A stretch of DNA of 64,000 bases. Source: Bacteroidota bacterium (GTDB lineage: Bacteria; Bacteroidota; Bacteroidia; Bacteroidales; UBA10428). The stretch lies in assembly GCA_003252385.1 (NCBI GenBank), contig QKEH01000109.1, forward strand, positions 1-64,000. The letters are read 5' to 3'. The notes below the pieces were generated by a model. The model saw only the letters and a program-made list of their open reading frames with translations, did no database searches and had not been told where the DNA came from. Shown piece by piece: positions 51,201 through 59,700 of the stretch (within the stretch, counting starts at the first letter, position 1; the number at the start of each line of letters is the position of its first letter). The position numbers and the translations under genes are program-made.

Positions 51201-51837
51201 GGTCCAGTACTGCAAATATGCGAGCCGGCGCCCCATCGGCTTCGGCCAGTGGCAGAGGGGCACATAGCAGTGTGAAAAACTGCCCTGCCAAAGGCTTTAG
51301 CCCGCACATATTTTCTATTAAAAGTATGTTTTTAGCCAGAAAAAAACGATGCAACGGGTAGGCGGTATCGGAAACCCGGTCGAAGGATGGAGCATCGATT
51401 CCGATAGCCCGGGGCGACAAGCTTCCTATCAGCTCGGCACTTTGTCGATGCAACATCGGGTACTGGTCGAAATAGGCCGGGGTCCCCCAGCACTGCTCCC
51501 AAGCCGTGTAAAAAAGAATAAAATCCGGAGCTTTTTCCGCCTCCAGCAACCACCGAAGTACCTCCAGTTGCAGCGACTCCTCCGGTAATAATGCCATACA
51601 AAAGGCAGTACCCAAGAAGGTTTCGGGTGGATACTGATCCAGGGAAGCACCATCGAGGAACACATGTGCCGGTGCATCGATATGGGTCCCTGTATGGGAA
51701 CTTAGCGCGAGGCTATCTTCGCGGTACCCGTCGGACGCTATTTGAGCCAAAGTTTTCACTACTGGAGCCGGAGTTCCAGGGTAAACCGGCATGCCAGCTG
51801 CAATCGGATGACTTAAATCTATTATTTTTGTAGTCAT
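51178..51837 (-). CDS. Cyclase family metal-dependent hydrolase (kynurenine formamidase-like)
   Basis: A 219-residue protein with the hallmark SHTGTHIDAPAHVF (H-x-G-T-H-x-D-x-P-x-H), IDLSHPIAAGMPVYPG at the N terminus and AIGIDAPSFD later. This superfamily includes arylformamidases such as KynB and other amide or ester hydrolases. No other tryptophan-degradation gene is nearby, so KynB cannot be claimed. I chose the ATG at 51837 over a GTG 21 codons earlier. The methyltransferase gene overlaps its end. Confidence 0.87.
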   Translation of the reverse strand: MTTKIIDLSHPIAAGMPVYPGTPAPVVKTLAQIASDGYREDSLALSSHTGTHIDAPAHVFLDGASLDQYPPETFLGTAFCMALLPEESLQLEVLRWLLEAEKAPDFILFYTAWEQCWGTPAYFDQYPMLHRQSAELIGSLSPRAIGIDAPSFDRVSDTAYPLHRFFLAKNILLIENMCGLKPLAGQFFTLLCAPLPLAEADGAPARIFAVLDHENIERP

Positions 51838-52228
51838 TTTGTAAAAAAAGAAGGTAAAAATACGGAAATAGAAACTAACAGGAAGTTCCCTTTTCAACAC
51901 TTACGAACCGGTTTATTTAATAAACATTCTGTAGGCACAAAGTACAAAAAATCGATGAAACTCTCTGAATGATCCAACCAAGGAACCAAAATGGAACCTA
52001 AGTTACAGCAGGGTGCATGGAGAAGGCTCATTGTGTGAAAGAACCGGGAAAACACAGAACTTTTAAATTGGCAAGAACCCGCGATGCCAAGGCTTGCATT
52101 CATCGTGTTCTTCGGAGGGAAAGTGCAGTGAGCAACCTCCGCCGGCATGAACCGTACAGGGCCAAAAAAGAAGAACTGAAGCAATACTTCCAATTGCTCC
52201 AGTTCCAAATGCGGTAACTCTTCTGGTA
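51838..52228. other. 391 bp gap between the cyclase gene and the small acidic protein gene
   Basis: Short open frames exist on both strands but none has recognisable domains, and they overlap each other. The stretch contains the terminator of the acidic protein gene (52164-52205). It should also contain the cyclase promoter, which I could not locate. Confidence 0.45.
52164..52205 (-). terminator. Intrinsic terminator of the small acidic protein gene
   Basis: Read on the minus strand, arms 52205-52193 and 52185-52173 form a 13-bp stem with one G-U pair and a 7-nt loop, followed directly by TTCTTTTTT. It lies 24 bp past the stop codon of the gene at 52229-52534. Confidence 0.8.
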
Positions 52229-52534
52229 TTATTCTTCATCGCTTGAACCATCCTCAGCAATCTGAAGACTGTCCAAGTTCACAAAATCTTTATCATCGGA
52301 CGAATCGGAATCCGAATCATCATCCTCTTCCATTTCGGGAATGGCATTGCTGGGCATACGTATCATATAATCCGCTTCTTCAGTTTCCAGCCGAATACCA
52401 ACGGCCAATTCTCCTTTCGGAGTCTGAAAACTGATCAGGCTATCCTCAAAACCATCCGGGTAGGCTTCCTTCACCAGCGCCAACAATTCATCGGACAACA
52501 TTTCGAATTTCTTGATTACTTTTTTCTTTCCCAC
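52229..52534 (-). CDS. Small acidic protein of unknown function
   Basis: A 101-residue protein starting at a GTG. The first 70 residues are mixed (KKVIKKFEMLSDELLALVKEAYPDGFED) and include GELAVGIRLETEEADYMIRM. The last 30 are strongly acidic, with EEDDDSDSDSSDDKD. It resembles short conserved proteins of Bacteroidetes without a defined role. A minus-strand TACATTTG at 52596-52589 fits a -7 promoter box, and a strong terminator follows the gene, so it is a single-gene transcript. Confidence 0.72.
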   Translation of the reverse strand: MGKKKVIKKFEMLSDELLALVKEAYPDGFEDSLISFQTPKGELAVGIRLETEEADYMIRMPSNAIPEMEEDDDSDSDSSDDKDFVNLDSLQIAEDGSSDEE

Positions 52535-52913
52535 TGTATTAATTAATAAAGGTTTATACTCGTTTGACGTAAAATTTTAGGTTCTGCTCAAATGTATAAT
52601 TTTTTTTATTTCAAAAAAGATGGTCAAAATCGCAAAAATGATGATTTATCTTATTTGGGAACAGTAAAATATTCATAGCGAATTAAATAGAAAATGAATA
52701 TTTTTTAAAGAGACGCTCCACTCTGCCAATGGCAGAATGCGCACCCTATGAACAGCCCCCGGTCTCGAAAGGTAAACACCCCTTTCGACAGGCTGCCGAA
52801 TCCGAATCTAATGTGTTGTATACTATCCCGTTTGCCAGCATTCGCTACCAATTTTCTTGGAAGCTATGCCCTTTTTTTTATATTTGCAGCGCCTTAAAAA
52901 AACGAAAGGTATC
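52535..52913. other. 379 bp divergent intergenic stretch
   Basis: AT-rich stretch without a supported gene. On the left it holds a possible -7 box for the acidic protein gene (TACATTTG, minus strand, 52596-52589). On the right it holds the chorismate mutase promoter (52857-52886). I see nothing else. Confidence 0.5.
52857..52886 (+). promoter_or_regulatory. Bacteroidetes-type promoter for the chorismate mutase operon
   Basis: TTG at 52857-52859 and TATATTTG at 52879-52886 match the -33 and -7 (TAnnTTTG) elements with a 19-nt spacer. Transcription would begin about 20 nt before the ATG at 52914, so the leader is short. Confidence 0.7.
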
Positions 52914-53210
52914 ATGAAGTCTCCGGAAAAGTGTGAATCGATTGAGGAAGTCAGACGAGCTATTGATAGTATTGATCAGGAAATCATACAACTCCTAGGA
53001 AAACGTCTGGGCTATGTGAAAGAAGTGGTGCGGTTTAAGGAACCAACCCGGGAAGGTATTGTTGCGCAGGAGCGTTTCAATGCGGTTATTGCATCGCGTC
53101 GGGAATGGGCTGCTCAACAAGGCCTCGAACCCGATGTGATTGAAAAAGTGTACCGCGAACTGTTGGGGCATTTCATTAACGAAGAACTAAAAATTATTAA
53201 GAACAAATAG
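52914..53210 (+). CDS. Chorismate mutase (PchB-like, AroQ fold)
   Basis: A 98-residue protein with the all-helical AroQ fold: IEEVRRAIDSIDQEIIQLLGKRLGYVKEVVRFK, then the QERF segment and a C-terminal helix LLGHFINEELKII. The sequence layout is closest to PchB, which has isochorismate pyruvate-lyase and weak mutase activity. It would act on chorismate or isochorismate, but which is not decided. I chose the ATG at 52914, just after a good promoter. The aldolase gene follows after 19 bp in the same transcript. Confidence 0.85.
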   Translation: MKSPEKCESIEEVRRAIDSIDQEIIQLLGKRLGYVKEVVRFKEPTREGIVAQERFNAVIASRREWAAQQGLEPDVIEKVYRELLGHFINEELKIIKNK

Positions 53211-53229
53211 ATTCCCAAAAAACGGCAGT

Positions 53230-54180
53230 ATGTACAGACCCGAAATTAAAGTACTCGATTGCACCATTCGCGATGGTGGTTTAATGAACAAATGGCAGTT
53301 CGACGATGCCTATGTTAAAGCGGTATACGATGCCTGTGTGGCATCGGGCGTCGATATCATGGAGCTTGGCTATAAAAGCAGCGAGAATGCTTTCTCCCGC
53401 AACGAAGTTGGGGTTTGGAAATTTTGCGACGACCAAGATATCCGTCGGGTGATAGGCGATAACAACACCAACATGAAACTTGCCGCTATGGCCGATATAG
53501 GCCGGATTGAACCCGACGATATTGCCCCCGCCAGCGAAAGCATAATTGACGTGATGCGTGTGGCAGCCTATGCCCATCAGATGGATGAAGCCATTTGGCT
53601 GGCGCATCATTGCATGGACAAAGGGTACGAAGTTACGGTGAACCTGATGGCTGTATCGAACGTGATGGAACGCGACCTGGACGAAGCCCTTAAAGACCTG
53701 GCCAAATCGAGAGTACCTGTGGTTTACCTGGTAGACAGCTTTGGCAGCATGTACTGCGAACAAATTGAAATGCTGGCCAAAAAATACCAAACCTACATGC
53801 CCGGAAAAACCATCGGCCTGCACATGCATAACAACATGCAGCTGGCTTTTTCCAACACCATTACCGGTATTATAAACAACTGCAATTACATCGATGCCAC
53901 ATTTATGGGAATTGGCCGGGGAGCAGGTAACTGCCCCATTGAAATTCTGATGTCGTTCCTGAAAAACCCCAAATACAAAGTGGCTCCTATCCTGCAGGTT
54001 ATTCAGGATTACATGCTGGAGATGCAGAAAAACATCGACTGGGGCTATCACATACCGTATCTGATTACCGGAGCCATGAATGCGCACCCGCGCAGCGCCC
54101 TTTCGTGGATGGACAATCCCGCAACCAAGAACGATTTCATCACCTTCTTCAATCAGATGAACGACAAGAAGGATTTGTAG
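53230..54180 (+). CDS. DRE-TIM-type aldolase (HMGL-like catalytic domain)
   Basis: A 316-residue TIM-barrel protein with the signature VLDCTIRDGG near the N terminus and the metal-binding GLHMHNNMQLA, followed by GIGRGAGNCPIE. This is the HMG-CoA lyase/4-hydroxy-2-oxovalerate aldolase catalytic domain. No DmpF-type dehydrogenase partner is present, so the classical aromatic degradation role is unlikely. It is 19 bp after the chorismate mutase gene and is followed by a strong terminator, giving a two-gene operon. The substrate is not known. Confidence 0.85.
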   Translation: MYRPEIKVLDCTIRDGGLMNKWQFDDAYVKAVYDACVASGVDIMELGYKSSENAFSRNEVGVWKFCDDQDIRRVIGDNNTNMKLAAMADIGRIEPDDIAPASESIIDVMRVAAYAHQMDEAIWLAHHCMDKGYEVTVNLMAVSNVMERDLDEALKDLAKSRVPVVYLVDSFGSMYCEQIEMLAKKYQTYMPGKTIGLHMHNNMQLAFSNTITGIINNCNYIDATFMGIGRGAGNCPIEILMSFLKNPKYKVAPILQVIQDYMLEMQKNIDWGYHIPYLITGAMNAHPRSALSWMDNPATKNDFITFFNQMNDKKDL

Positions 54181-54204
54181 CACCTACGGTAAATCCAGGA
54201 TATT

Positions 54205-54246
54205 AAAGAGGCTTCCATCCTGTTTGGCGGGGAAGCCTCTTTTTTT
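54205..54246 (+). terminator. Intrinsic terminator after the aldolase gene
   Basis: AAAGAGGCTTCC (54205-54216) and GGAAGCCTCTTT (54231-54242) form a perfect 12-bp stem, with a 14-nt loop and a T-tract to 54246. It lies 24 bp after the stop and just before the rbfA promoter box. Confidence 0.88.
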
Positions 54247-54249
54247 CGC

Positions 54250-54257
54250 TACCTTTG
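54250..54257 (+). promoter_or_regulatory. Candidate -7 box for rbfA
   Basis: TACCTTTG matches TAnnTTTG and lies about 20 bp before the rbfA ATG. The upstream TTTG at 54223-54226 is 23 nt away and sits in the loop of the preceding terminator, so the spacing is slightly long. Confidence 0.55.
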
Positions 54258-54277
54258 TAGCCTTACGAAAATACCTT

Positions 54278-54613
54278 ATGAGCACACGTCAGGATAAAGT
54301 ATCGAAACAAATTCACAAGGATATGGCTGAAATTCTTCAGCTTCACACACCCACCCTTGCCCCCGGAAAAATGCTTACGGTGACTCAGGTTCGTATCAGC
54401 CCCGACCTGAGTGTTGCCCGTATCTATTTCAGTGTATTTCCTTCCGAAGAAGCCTCTAAAGTGCTGGCAGTGGTAAACGAACACAAAGCCCAATTCCGAA
54501 ACGAGCTGGGCAAAAAACTGCGCCACCAGTTAAAAAAAGTCCCGGAAATAGCCTTCTTTATCGACGACTCACTGGATTACGCCAATTCGATTGAAAACCT
54601 GTTCAAGAAGTAA
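54278..54613 (+). CDS. rbfA: 30S ribosome-binding factor A
   Basis: A 111-residue protein of the usual RbfA length and KH-like fold: MSTRQDKVSKQIHKDMAEIL at the start, MLTVTQVRISPDLSVARIYFSVFP in the middle and KVPEIAFFIDDSLDYANSIENLF near the end, matching the family PxxxF-x-D-x-S pattern. RbfA binds the 16S rRNA 5' domain and aids late 30S assembly. I chose the ATG at 54278 after the promoter box, rather than a TTG upstream inside the terminator. The permease gene follows with a 3 bp gap. Confidence 0.92.
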   Translation: MSTRQDKVSKQIHKDMAEILQLHTPTLAPGKMLTVTQVRISPDLSVARIYFSVFPSEEASKVLAVVNEHKAQFRNELGKKLRHQLKKVPEIAFFIDDSLDYANSIENLFKK

Positions 54614-54616
54614 AAT

Positions 54617-55849
54617 TTGAACTTCCCTTTCTACATAGCCCGAAGGTATGTATTTGCGAAAAAATCGCACAATGCCATCAATATTATTGCCGGCATATCC
54701 ATTCTGGGCATTACCATGGGCACGCTGGCCTTCATTGTGGTACTCTCGGTGTTCAACGGCTTCGACGCGGTAGTTAAAAGCATGTTTAACTCTTTCTATG
54801 CCGATTTTGAAGTGAAACCCCTGGAAGGAAAAACCCTGAAACTTACCGACGAAATATTGAACCAGATCCGTACGGTTAAGGGAGTGGCAGGCGTAGCAGA
54901 AATTGTGGAAGAAAATGCGCTCATACTTTATGGAAGCCGACAAATGGTTGCAACCGTGCGGGGTGTTAGTGACAATTACCATCGGGTTACCGGAATGGAT
55001 ACGACCATTTGGGACGGAGCCTATCAGCTCTGGGACCGGGAACAACCTACCGCTGTGGTAGGCAGAGGAATTAAATATACTCTGAATATGGATCCCGATT
55101 TTTTCGATGCCCTGCGTATTATGGTACCCCGGCGAAGCGATAAAATGGTTCTGGATCCGAATCGGGCTCTGAACACCAAACTGATCCGCCCTGTGGGCTT
55201 TTTCGAATCGCAACCCGAAATTGAACTGAAGTATGTTATTGTACCCCTGAAATTTGCCCGGGAACTTTTCGACTATCCTACGGAACTTACCGCTCTGGAA
55301 ATCCACTCGCTGCCTACGGTAAGTACCCACCTTTTACAGAAAGAATTACAAGCAGTGGTTGGAACCCAGATGGTGGTAAAAAACCGCATGCAACAAAACG
55401 AGTTGCTGTACAAAACCATGAAATCGGAAAAGTGGGCCATTTTCTTCATCTTGGTGTTTATTCTGCTGGTAGCCTCCTTCAATGTGGTAGGCACCCTGTC
55501 CATGCTTATTATTGAAAAGAAGAAAGATATCGAAACCCTTCGCCACCTGGGAGCCACACTTAGTACCCTGAAACGCACCTTTTTGTTCGAAGGCCTGCTG
55601 ATATCCTTTATCGGAGCTCTGGCCGGATTGGCCATTGGCAGTGCCATCTGTTTTATTCAACAGGAATATGGCATCGTAAAACTTCAAGGAGCTGAATCGT
55701 TCGTTATTGATTCATATCCGGTGCGCATCCAGCTGCGAGACATCCTGCTGGTACTTCTGTCAGTTTCGCTAATCGGTTATCTGGCTTCGTGGTACCCAAT
55801 ACGGTTTATAACACGAAAGTATCTTAGGGTGAACGAATACAATAACTAA
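54617..55849 (+). CDS. ABC transporter permease, LolC/LolE-like
   Basis: A 410-residue FtsX/MacB-type permease. It begins MNFPFYIARRYVFAKKSHNAIN and has a first helix at about 22-45, a large periplasmic domain (about 50-265), and three C-terminal helices (about 270-295, 325-350, 370-395). The layout matches lipoprotein-releasing LolC/E proteins, which in Bacteroidetes occur as a single gene. The only start that gives the full N terminus is a TTG at 54617, with AAGAAG just upstream. It lies 3 bp after rbfA, so the two are cotranscribed. The ATPase partner is not in the window. Confidence 0.85.
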   Translation: MNFPFYIARRYVFAKKSHNAINIIAGISILGITMGTLAFIVVLSVFNGFDAVVKSMFNSFYADFEVKPLEGKTLKLTDEILNQIRTVKGVAGVAEIVEENALILYGSRQMVATVRGVSDNYHRVTGMDTTIWDGAYQLWDREQPTAVVGRGIKYTLNMDPDFFDALRIMVPRRSDKMVLDPNRALNTKLIRPVGFFESQPEIELKYVIVPLKFARELFDYPTELTALEIHSLPTVSTHLLQKELQAVVGTQMVVKNRMQQNELLYKTMKSEKWAIFFILVFILLVASFNVVGTLSMLIIEKKKDIETLRHLGATLSTLKRTFLFEGLLISFIGALAGLAIGSAICFIQQEYGIVKLQGAESFVIDSYPVRIQLRDILLVLLSVSLIGYLASWYPIRFITRKYLRVNEYNN

Positions 55850-56374
55850 GGAAGGGCGGAAACCACCCCATGAACCGGGTAGACCAAAACCATTCCGTTC
55901 CACTCTACTCCCCTGAATTCCGGGTGGTTGCTTTAGGTTGAAACTACTTCCTTTTGAAAATCAACAATTTATTAACAAAGCGTTTTTTTATTGGCTTGTA
56001 GCTATCTTGTTGATATATTGCATATTACGTTTCAATATCCATTTCGTGTTCTTCCTCCGGACCTCCAAGTCCTATTTTACTCCCCTCCTTTTTACCATAC
56101 TTTTATAAATTAAACATTGGCAGGCAAAAGGCCTGAAACCAAAGAAATTGAAAGTGCGTAAACAAAACACCAGCTGCTGTGGGTAGAAAGTCTTTAGTAC
56201 AGGCACATATGATTCCATTGTCTCATAATACGGAATGGCTTCTCATTTATCGTAAACTGCACGGTTCTTTAGCAGCAGTAATTGGTTCATGGAACTTACA
56301 TACAGCGCTGCACCACCCGCAATCCCGCACTATTCAGTACCAGAATTTTACTAGTAACCAGCACCCTTCCTATT
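55850..56374. other. 525 bp gap before the secreted repeat proteins
   Basis: No supported gene. An 8-bp inverted repeat (AACCACCC 55861-55868, GGGTGGTT 55922-55929) with a long spacer lies after the permease stop, but no T-tract follows. The rest is AT-rich and may hold the promoter for the two secreted-protein genes; I find no exact TAnnTTTG box. A 68-codon open frame at 56179 has no family features. Confidence 0.4.
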
Positions 56375-56740
56375 ATGAGAACTAAAACCGCTGCAACCAG
56401 TCGATACCTGCGTCCCGTTTCTATCCTGCTACTGACCTTATTTGCAGTATGCTTGGCTGGCGTGCAGGCACAAACCAGCCCATTATCCGTTGAGGTAAGC
56501 ACTACTCTGGGAGCAAATAAGCAGGAAGGAAACACGATCCAAATCACCTTATACGGTGCCGCTCCATTTGAATGTGTACTATTCAACAAAGCGCCTCGAG
56601 ATAAAGGAGAAGTACTGGAAAGCAAACAAAATATTGTTGAAAATACAATCACGTTCCAACATTTACCGAAAAAGAGATACTACCTGATCATTAAGGATGC
56701 CCATGATAATTTCATTTCAAAGGATGTAATTATTCAATAG
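56375..56740 (+). CDS. Small secreted protein with one SprB-like beta domain
   Basis: A 121-residue protein with a signal peptide (basic start, hydrophobic stretch LLLTLFAVCLAG, cut after about AQA-Q). The mature 88 residues are beta-rich and end FQHLPKKRYYLIIKDAHDNFISKDVII. That pattern resembles the N-terminal domain of the following giant protein (FSPLDTGRYYVLIQDNNGDF) and SprB-type repeats. The start is the ATG at 56375. The giant gene begins 30 bp later with a good AAGGAG ribosome site, suggesting one operon. Function is unknown; a partner or accessory of the giant protein is possible. Confidence 0.62.
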   Translation: MRTKTAATSRYLRPVSILLLTLFAVCLAGVQAQTSPLSVEVSTTLGANKQEGNTIQITLYGAAPFECVLFNKAPRDKGEVLESKQNIVENTITFQHLPKKRYYLIIKDAHDNFISKDVIIQ

Positions 56741-56770
56741 CTTTTACCAATCAGATAAGGAGAACGAAAG

Positions 56771-59700
56771 ATGATACAAATACGATATAAGCTAACCTTA
56801 CTGCTTCTGCTCGGGCTGGTTATTCCCATTTCAATACTGCGTGCTGTCCCTAGTCTGGTGCTCTCGGGTAGCGATGCCACCTGTTTTAATGCAGCTAACG
56901 GTTCGCTAACCGTCCAAATTGTTGGTGGTGCCAGCAACTACGATTACTACATCAGTAAATATGCCTATTACTATTTCGGGCCTTATCAACACATTGCCAC
57001 ACGCTTTGCACAATCTTCTGCTACAGCAACATTCAGTCCTCTGGATACCGGACGTTACTATGTGTTAATCCAGGATAATAATGGAGACTTTGCACAAGGA
57101 ACTTTTACTATCCACGAACCTGCCACCTTGGCTGGAGGCACTCTGACCCTGGAAAAAAGTGTTACCTGTTTTGAAGATTACGATGCGGAATTAATGGCAC
57201 ATCCAACGGGTGGAGATGGAAATTACACATACCAATGGTATTACGATGCTCCCCTGCCTCCTGCCAATTATGTAAACACCGGTGTAACCACTCAAAGATA
57301 CTCTACTGCCGGGCGCGGCAGGTACTACGCCTTAATTAACGACGGTCACGGTTGCGGCCCTGTAACCAGTACCTCCTTTACCGTATTTGAACTTTTGCCA
57401 CCTACAGGCGATGTTCCCGATCAAACGCTATCCGTTTCGGGAACCAGCAACCCGGCCTGCGGTGCAGGAAACCAAGGCTCAATTTCCCTAACCGGGGTAG
57501 GAGGCTGGGCCGGTTATTCCTATTCCATTATTAACTCTTCGCTGGTAACCACCGGCCCTCAGGCGTCCAATTCCTTTAGTAACCTTCCTGCCGACACCTA
57601 CCAAATTTGGGTAACCGATACCAAGGGCTGTACCAAACAGGGTACCAACGTAACGGTAAGCAGCACCACTCCGGCTACGGTAAATGCAGGTGGCGATGGC
57701 GCCACTTGCGAAAATGTGGCTTACAATTTGTCCACATCCATTCCGATTCCCACTCAAAGCAACACCGCATCTCTATCCTGGGCCGATGGTGGCGCCGGGG
57801 GATCTTTCAACAATGCGGCTGCCTTACTTCCCATCTATACTCCATCGGCGGGTTTTAGCGGAAATGTTACCTTAACACTCACCGGCACAGGAAATTCGCC
57901 CTGCCCTTCGGTGAACGATCCCATGACCCTTACGATAACCGCAGCTCCGGTGGTAGATGCCGGTTCCAATCAGGAAACCTGTAAAAACGTAGCCTTTAAT
58001 CTGGCGCTATCCACCACTCCACCCAGCCAGTCGAATACCAGCTCGCTAAGCTGGAGCGATGGCGGTGCAGGAGGATCCTTCAGTAACGCCACCGTACTGC
58101 AACCCACCTATACCCCGCCCGTGGGGTTCAGCGGCAGTATTACCCTAACGTTGACCGGAAATGGTAACGGCACCTGTAATCCGGTGAACGATGCCATGAC
58201 CCTTACCGTGACCTCATCACCAGTGGTAGATGCCGGTTCCAACCAGGAAACCTGTCAGAACGTAGCCTTCAACCTAGCGCTGTCCACCACACCGCCCAGC
58301 CAGTCGAACACCAGCTCCCTAAGCTGGAGCGATGGCGGTGCGGGAGGAACCTTCAGCAACTCCGCCATTATACAACCTACCTATACCCCGCCCGCCGGAT
58401 TCAGCGGAAACATAACCCTTACCCTTACCGGGAATGGAAACGGTTCCTGTGCTTCAGTCAATGATGCCATGACCCTTACCGTAACCGCAGCACCCGCAGT
58501 GGATGCCGGTTCCAACCAGGAAACCTGCCAGAACGTAGCCTTCAATCTGGCGCTGTCCACCACGCCACCCAGCCAGTCGAACACCAGCTCGCTAAGCTGG
58601 AGCGATGGAGGTGCAGGAGGAACCTTCAGCAACGCCACCATATTGCAACCTACCTATACCCCACCGGCAGGTTTCAGCGGAAACATAACCCTTACCCTTA
58701 CCGGAAATGGTAACGGTTCCTGTGCTTCGGTCAACGATGCCATGACCCTTACGGTAACCGCAGCACCGGTGGTAGATGCCGGTTCCAACCAGGAAACCTG
58801 TCAGAACGTGGCCTTCAACCTAGCGCTGTCCACCACACCACCCAGCCAGTCGAACACCAGTTCGCTTAGCTGGAGCGATGGCGGTGCAGGAGGTTCCTTT
58901 AGCAATGCCACAGTTTTACAACCTACCTATACACCACCTGTAGGTTTCAGTGGCAGCATTACCCTTACCCTTACCGGAAATGGAAATGGTACCTGTGCCT
59001 CGGTGAACGATGCCATGACCCTTACCGTTACAACCCGACCAACTGTTGACGCAGGCAGCAATGGCGAAACCTGCGAAAATACCGCCTACAACCTGGCTAC
59101 CTCAGCTCCGGTACTTCCCAATACCAGTTCCCTGACCTGGAGCGATGGTGGTGCCGGTGGTACTTTTAGCAATACGCATGTTTTACAACCAACTTACACC
59201 CCTCCCGTAAATTTCGATGGTGTTATTACCCTAACTCTTACAGGTTATGGAAATGGTTCCTGTGCCCAGGCAAGCGATGCCATGACCCTTACCGTAACCA
59301 ACGCTCCTATTGTGGTTGCCGGCGGTGATGGTCAAACCTGTGAGAATGTAGCCTACAATCTGAATACCTCCATTCCCCCTCCCACCCAAGCCAATACCAG
59401 TTCGTTTCTGTGGAACGACGGAGGTGCCGGAGGCTCATTTAGCAATGCAGCCGTACTTCGTCCCATCTATACCCCGCCAGCTGGTTTCAGCGGTTCCATC
59501 AATCTCACGCTTAATGGAACCGGTCAGGGATCGTGTCCTGCAGCAGGTGATTTCATGACCCTCACCGTAATAGCGAAACCAAGTGTTAGTGCCGGGGGCG
59601 ACGGAGCAACTTGCCAGGGCGTGGCCTACAACCTGAGTACTTCGGTGCCGGTACCCAGCCAGTCGAACACCAGCTCCCTGAGTTGGAGCACTTTCAGCAA

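Noticed and set aside
51178-51837. Assignment as kynurenine formamidase kynB
   Set aside because: The motif defines only the broad cyclase superfamily. No kynurenine pathway genes are nearby.
51894-52217. 104-codon minus and 66-codon plus open frames
   Set aside because: They overlap each other and the terminator at 52164-52205, and have low-complexity or incoherent sequence.
56179-56385. 68-codon plus-strand frame before the secreted proteins
   Set aside because: It has no signal peptide or domain and overlaps the start of the secreted-protein gene.
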